64,000 bases of DNA, taken from Trifolium pratense (lineage: Eukaryota > Streptophyta > Magnoliopsida > Fabales > Fabaceae). The stretch spans positions 5,254,563-5,318,562 of the forward strand of contig NC_060061.1 in the NCBI RefSeq assembly GCF_020283565.1. Reading direction: 5' to 3'. Positions 60,950 through 64,000 of the stretch are shown here, in pieces (the stretch's first letter is position 1; each line of letters begins with the position of its first letter). The notes under the pieces were generated by a model. It was not told the origin of the DNA. It worked only from the letters and a program-made list of their open reading frames with translations, and ran no database searches. The position numbers and the translations under genes were made by a program.

Positions 60950-61001
<52 letters not shown>

Positions 61002-61740
61002 ATCTTAATAAGTTGATTATATTGAAAAATAATAATTTTATAAACTTTATTTTACTTTACTTTGGCGTTGACGTTCCAATTTCTAGGAGAAGAAGACTTA
61101 TAATTCAAATTTTGATTGCGAAATAAAATCTAATAAATAATTGTTTTTCTCAAAATTAAATTTAAATTCTCTCGAACTATTATTCACAAGAAAATATCAA
61201 TAATCACTTAATCTCGACCACTTGATTTAGAGTTGTTGGGTTTCAAGTGTGAGTGAATCGACTATGAATGAAGAGAATGTTAAATTTATAAGAGAGAGAA
61301 TAAGATTTCTACTACAATGATATTTCATTTAGGTATTTATTTTAAAATAGAGGGAGTGCGATTTATATTTTTACAAAGTAAAACATTTTCGTGCTTATAA
61401 AATCTCTCCGACCAAATTGCCAACGTGACACAAGTGGTAATACGTGACTCTCTTGACAATTTGGTCCTCGATTCGATTTCCGGCTAATGCATATAGAAAA
61501 ACGTTTGTTGTAAGAGATCAACCTTTTAAATAGATCTCAATTATTTTGAGACAAAAAAAATAAAAATCTCCCACACCTATCTCACAAGTCACACCCATCT
61601 CTCTTTACTCTATTTTCTTCACCTCCCAACCTTCACAACTTTCTTAATTCTTATTAAACTCTCTTTTCAACCCAATCTTCCTTCATACCCATATCTTACT
61701 CACATGCAAGTGTTTTTTTAGATTTAATCAGCCCGTCAAA
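59893..61740. other. Intergenic DNA, no gene seen
   Basis: AT-rich. Includes a (TA)n tract at 60955-60999. Frames near 60 kb have no protein character. Confidence 0.45.
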
Positions 61741-61749
61741 TCCGCCATT

Positions 61750-62210
61750 AGTTAAACTAATACTATTTAATATATATGAACATTTTCCTAATGGAGTATA
61801 AAATATATTGATATGTTTAGATTAAACTAATATTTAACAAGAACATTTTCCTAATGGAGTATAAAATATATTGATATGTTTAGATTAAACTAATATTTAA
61901 CAAGAACATTTTCCTAATGGAGTAAAAAATATAATGATATGTTTAGATTAAAACTACTACTCCCTCCGGTCCTTATTATAAGGAATAGTTTGACAAAAAC
62001 ACACAGACCATAGATTACTTATTATAAGGAATTACTTATTTAATAAAACGTAGATTTAAGGAGTGTTCCTTATATAAAGGACCAAAAAAAAAATCCAAAC
62101 TGTTCCTTATAATAAGGACCGGAGGGAGTATTTAATAAGAACATTTTCCTAATGGAGTATAAAGTTTATGATAAGTTTCTAGCAATGGATTTCTAATGGA
62201 ATATAAAATA
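61750..62210. repeat. 63-bp tandem array interrupted by a MITE
   Basis: At least three consecutive units beginning GAACATTTTCCTAATGGAGT (first at 61778) with a 63-bp period, and a further unit after the MITE at 61960-62128. A partial unit precedes the first. Confidence 0.88.
61960..62128. mobile_element. Stowaway-like MITE inserted in the tandem array
   Basis: 169 bp, ends CTCCCTCCGGTCCTTATTAT and the complement AATAAGGACCGGAGGGAG, flanked by TA on both sides (61958-61959, 62129-62130). Typical of Tc1/mariner-derived Stowaway elements. Confidence 0.92.
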
Positions 62211-62745
62211 TATTGATCGCATCACAAGATAGGATTTAAATTATTTCTTTTTTAGTCCAAAATCCAGAGCATTAATTAAGTCAAGGAAACATAGCATAAT
62301 GAATTGAAGGCAAATCTTAGTTAAGAAACGTGAGCAACACAACTCAACATGTACGTTGATCTGTAAGATGAGGAATCACATGGCAAAAATTAGGAATCAC
62401 TTGATGTCTAAGGCTGCTTTTTATAACATCTGTTACTTAAGTAACGGAAGGGTAAAAATGAACAACAAGTTTCACAAATGGACATTCAAACACATTTAGA
62501 TAATTTTTATTATTTTTTGAATCGGTTTAGATTTGAACACCTCTGAACTTATTACGAATTCTAAATTAGATTTAGTATATCTTTGATAACTTCCTCTTTG
62601 ACCAAAAAATAAAAAAACTTAATAACTTCCTCTTATTTTCTTCTATAAATATGCTTTAAGGACCCTCACAATTTTCACAACAATCCTTGTTTACGAATTG
62701 AAATTAATAACTAGCTCCCTTTCCATTTCCATTGTGTCGTAGAAA
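62211..62745 (+). other. Upstream region of the second NAD+ synthetase
   Basis: AT-rich, with a CT-rich leader-like segment before the ATG at 62746. A TATA-like CTATAAATATGC sits near 62643-62654, about 95 bp upstream of the ATG. Confidence 0.5.
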
Positions 62746-64000
62746 ATGAGGCTTTTGAATGTGGCTACTTGCAACCTGAATCAATGGTCTATGGACTTTG
62801 ATTCCAACACTAAGCAAATCAAAGAATCCATCTCCAAAGCCAAACAAGTCGGCGCCGTCATCAGACTTGGACCCGAGCTCGAGATTCCCGGTTGTGGCTG
62901 TGAAGATCACTTCTTAGAGCTCGACACTATTAACCATTCGTAATAACTCTATGACCAATACTCACATGGTTACAACTATAAATTTAAATTATCGACGTCC
63001 ATATAAATAAATGAAAGTTTTTTAGACAAAGTACTATTTTTTCATTTAAAATAATTAAATAATATGTATTTTTTTCGTTCATTTTTTTTTTCACATGTGA
63101 AGATTTTTTATTTTTTTATAATGAAGTTGCATGGTTATGTTGTTGTAGATGGGAATGTTTGAAAGATATATTGGTTGGTGATTGGACAGATAACATAGTG
63201 TGTAGTATTGGAATGCCTATTATCAAAGGTTCTGAGAGATATAATTGTCAAGTTTTATGTTTTAATCGAAAGATTATTATGATAAGACCCAAAATGTGGC
63301 TTGCAAATGATGGTAATTATAGAGAACTTCGATGGTTTACTGCATGGAAACAAAGGGATCAACTTGATGATTTTCAGCTTCCACCTCAAATTTCCGAGGC
63401 ATTGGGCCAAAAGTCAGTTCCATTTGGTTATGGATACGTCAAGTTTCAAGACACGTAAGTCTCAAATTCTCACACCTTTGGTTATGTATATGTTAGATTT
63501 GTTTTTTTTTTTCCAAATGCATAATATTATGGATGATGCTATATACAGTGAAAAAACTCATCACGAACAGTTCACGAATTAACTATAGCCATTAGATATG
63601 GTGTTTGACTGAATACATGGGGTAGATGAGATTAAGAGGGTCCCACTACAAATATATTTGTGCTTGTCGTGATGCATTTCGTGATCACACTTTCGCTGTA
63701 ACAAGCATTATGCTAATATTATTGACATTATTGACAATAAGGAGGGTTGGCATGATCCTAAGATAAATAAACCTAGTTTTTGTCTAGTATTGTGAGGTGT
63801 CAGATAGATATATGCCAAAATACATATTCCCTCCGTCCCAAAATATAAGAGCTAGTTTGACTAATGCATGTATGCCAACACACAATTTTGATCACTGATA
63901 TCTTTAATTCTCTATTAGTAAAAATTATAAAAAATTTGATATTTTGAAAATATTCATCAAAACAAATCAAACAAGATCTTATATATTAATATTTATATAT
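62746..64000 (+). CDS. Second glutamine-dependent NAD+ synthetase, 5' part (runs off the window)
   Basis: Coding exons 62746-62939 and 63149-63454 have the same lengths and phases as exons 1 and 2 of the gene at 51608, encoding residues 1-166 and part of 167. Exon 2 is nearly identical in protein. Glu44 and Lys113 of the glutaminase triad are kept, and Cys174 would lie in the unseen exon 3. Residue 50 is Cys (PGCGCED) where copy 1 has Tyr (PGYGCED). Intron 1 is 209 bp here and 92 bp in copy 1. Intron 2 exceeds 546 bp and contains the left part of a MITE. Up to this point the reading frame and splice sites are intact. Whether the rest is functional cannot be told. Confidence 0.88.
63829..64000. 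mobile_element. CTCCCTCCG-type MITE, cut by the window edge
   Basis: Begins TTCCCTCCGTCCCAAAATAT and continues with the same ordered phrases as the copies at 12595 and 58862 (GCCAACACACAATTTTGATC, AAAATATTCATCAAAACAAA). Lies in intron 2 of the second NAD+ synthetase. Confidence 0.75.

Overview
This window is plant nuclear DNA. It is AT-rich, has split genes with short GT-AG introns, and carries many small inverted-repeat transposons. Protein resemblance and repeat style suggest a papilionoid legume, probably close to Medicago or Trifolium; that placement is an inference.

Layout. 1-2.76 kb: 3' part of a WD40-repeat gene (+). 2.8-5.8 kb: repeat-bearing intergenic DNA with a compound (TC)n(TA)n microsatellite. 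5.8-8.9 kb: complete 7-exon TIC32-like short-chain dehydrogenase (-) with a SINE and a foldback element in its introns. 8.9-19.4 kb: gene-poor DNA holding a solo LTR, MITEs, two LINE remnants, a 160-bp tandem duplication and a 1.25-kb Mutator-like element that carries a spliced host-gene fragment. 19.4-24.2 kb: complete 11-exon trehalase (-). 24.2-31.9 kb: mostly non-coding, but it includes a 43-aa DVL/ROTUNDIFOLIA-like peptide gene (+) and an 84-aa acidic protein gene (-). 31.95-43.13 kb: an intact, apparently very young 11.2-kb Ty3/gypsy element of Tat type. 43.86-47.21 kb: complete 8-exon BiP/HSP70 gene (-) with a textbook ER-stress promoter element. 51.6-57.5 kb: complete 13-exon glutamine-dependent NAD+ synthetase (+). 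62.7 kb to the end: first two coding exons of a second, tandem NAD+ synthetase.

The host genes are unrelated housekeeping or metabolic genes: ER chaperone, NAD+ biosynthesis, trehalose hydrolysis and an SDR. The only functional cluster is the NAD+ synthetase duplication. The exon structures below were built by hand from splice sites, and every complete reading frame closes without a phase conflict.

The most interesting system is the Tat element. Its LTRs read as identical over 402 bp, it has a perfect 5-bp target duplication, and it keeps one uninterrupted gag-pol frame. Downstream of pol it carries two antisense transcription units. Each has its own TATA box, and one looks like a normal plant gene with a 5'-UTR intron, a coding intron and a 641-aa product. 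Also notable are the BiP C-terminus, which reads RDEL rather than HDEL, and the Mutator-like element whose captured gene appears to have lost its splice donor.
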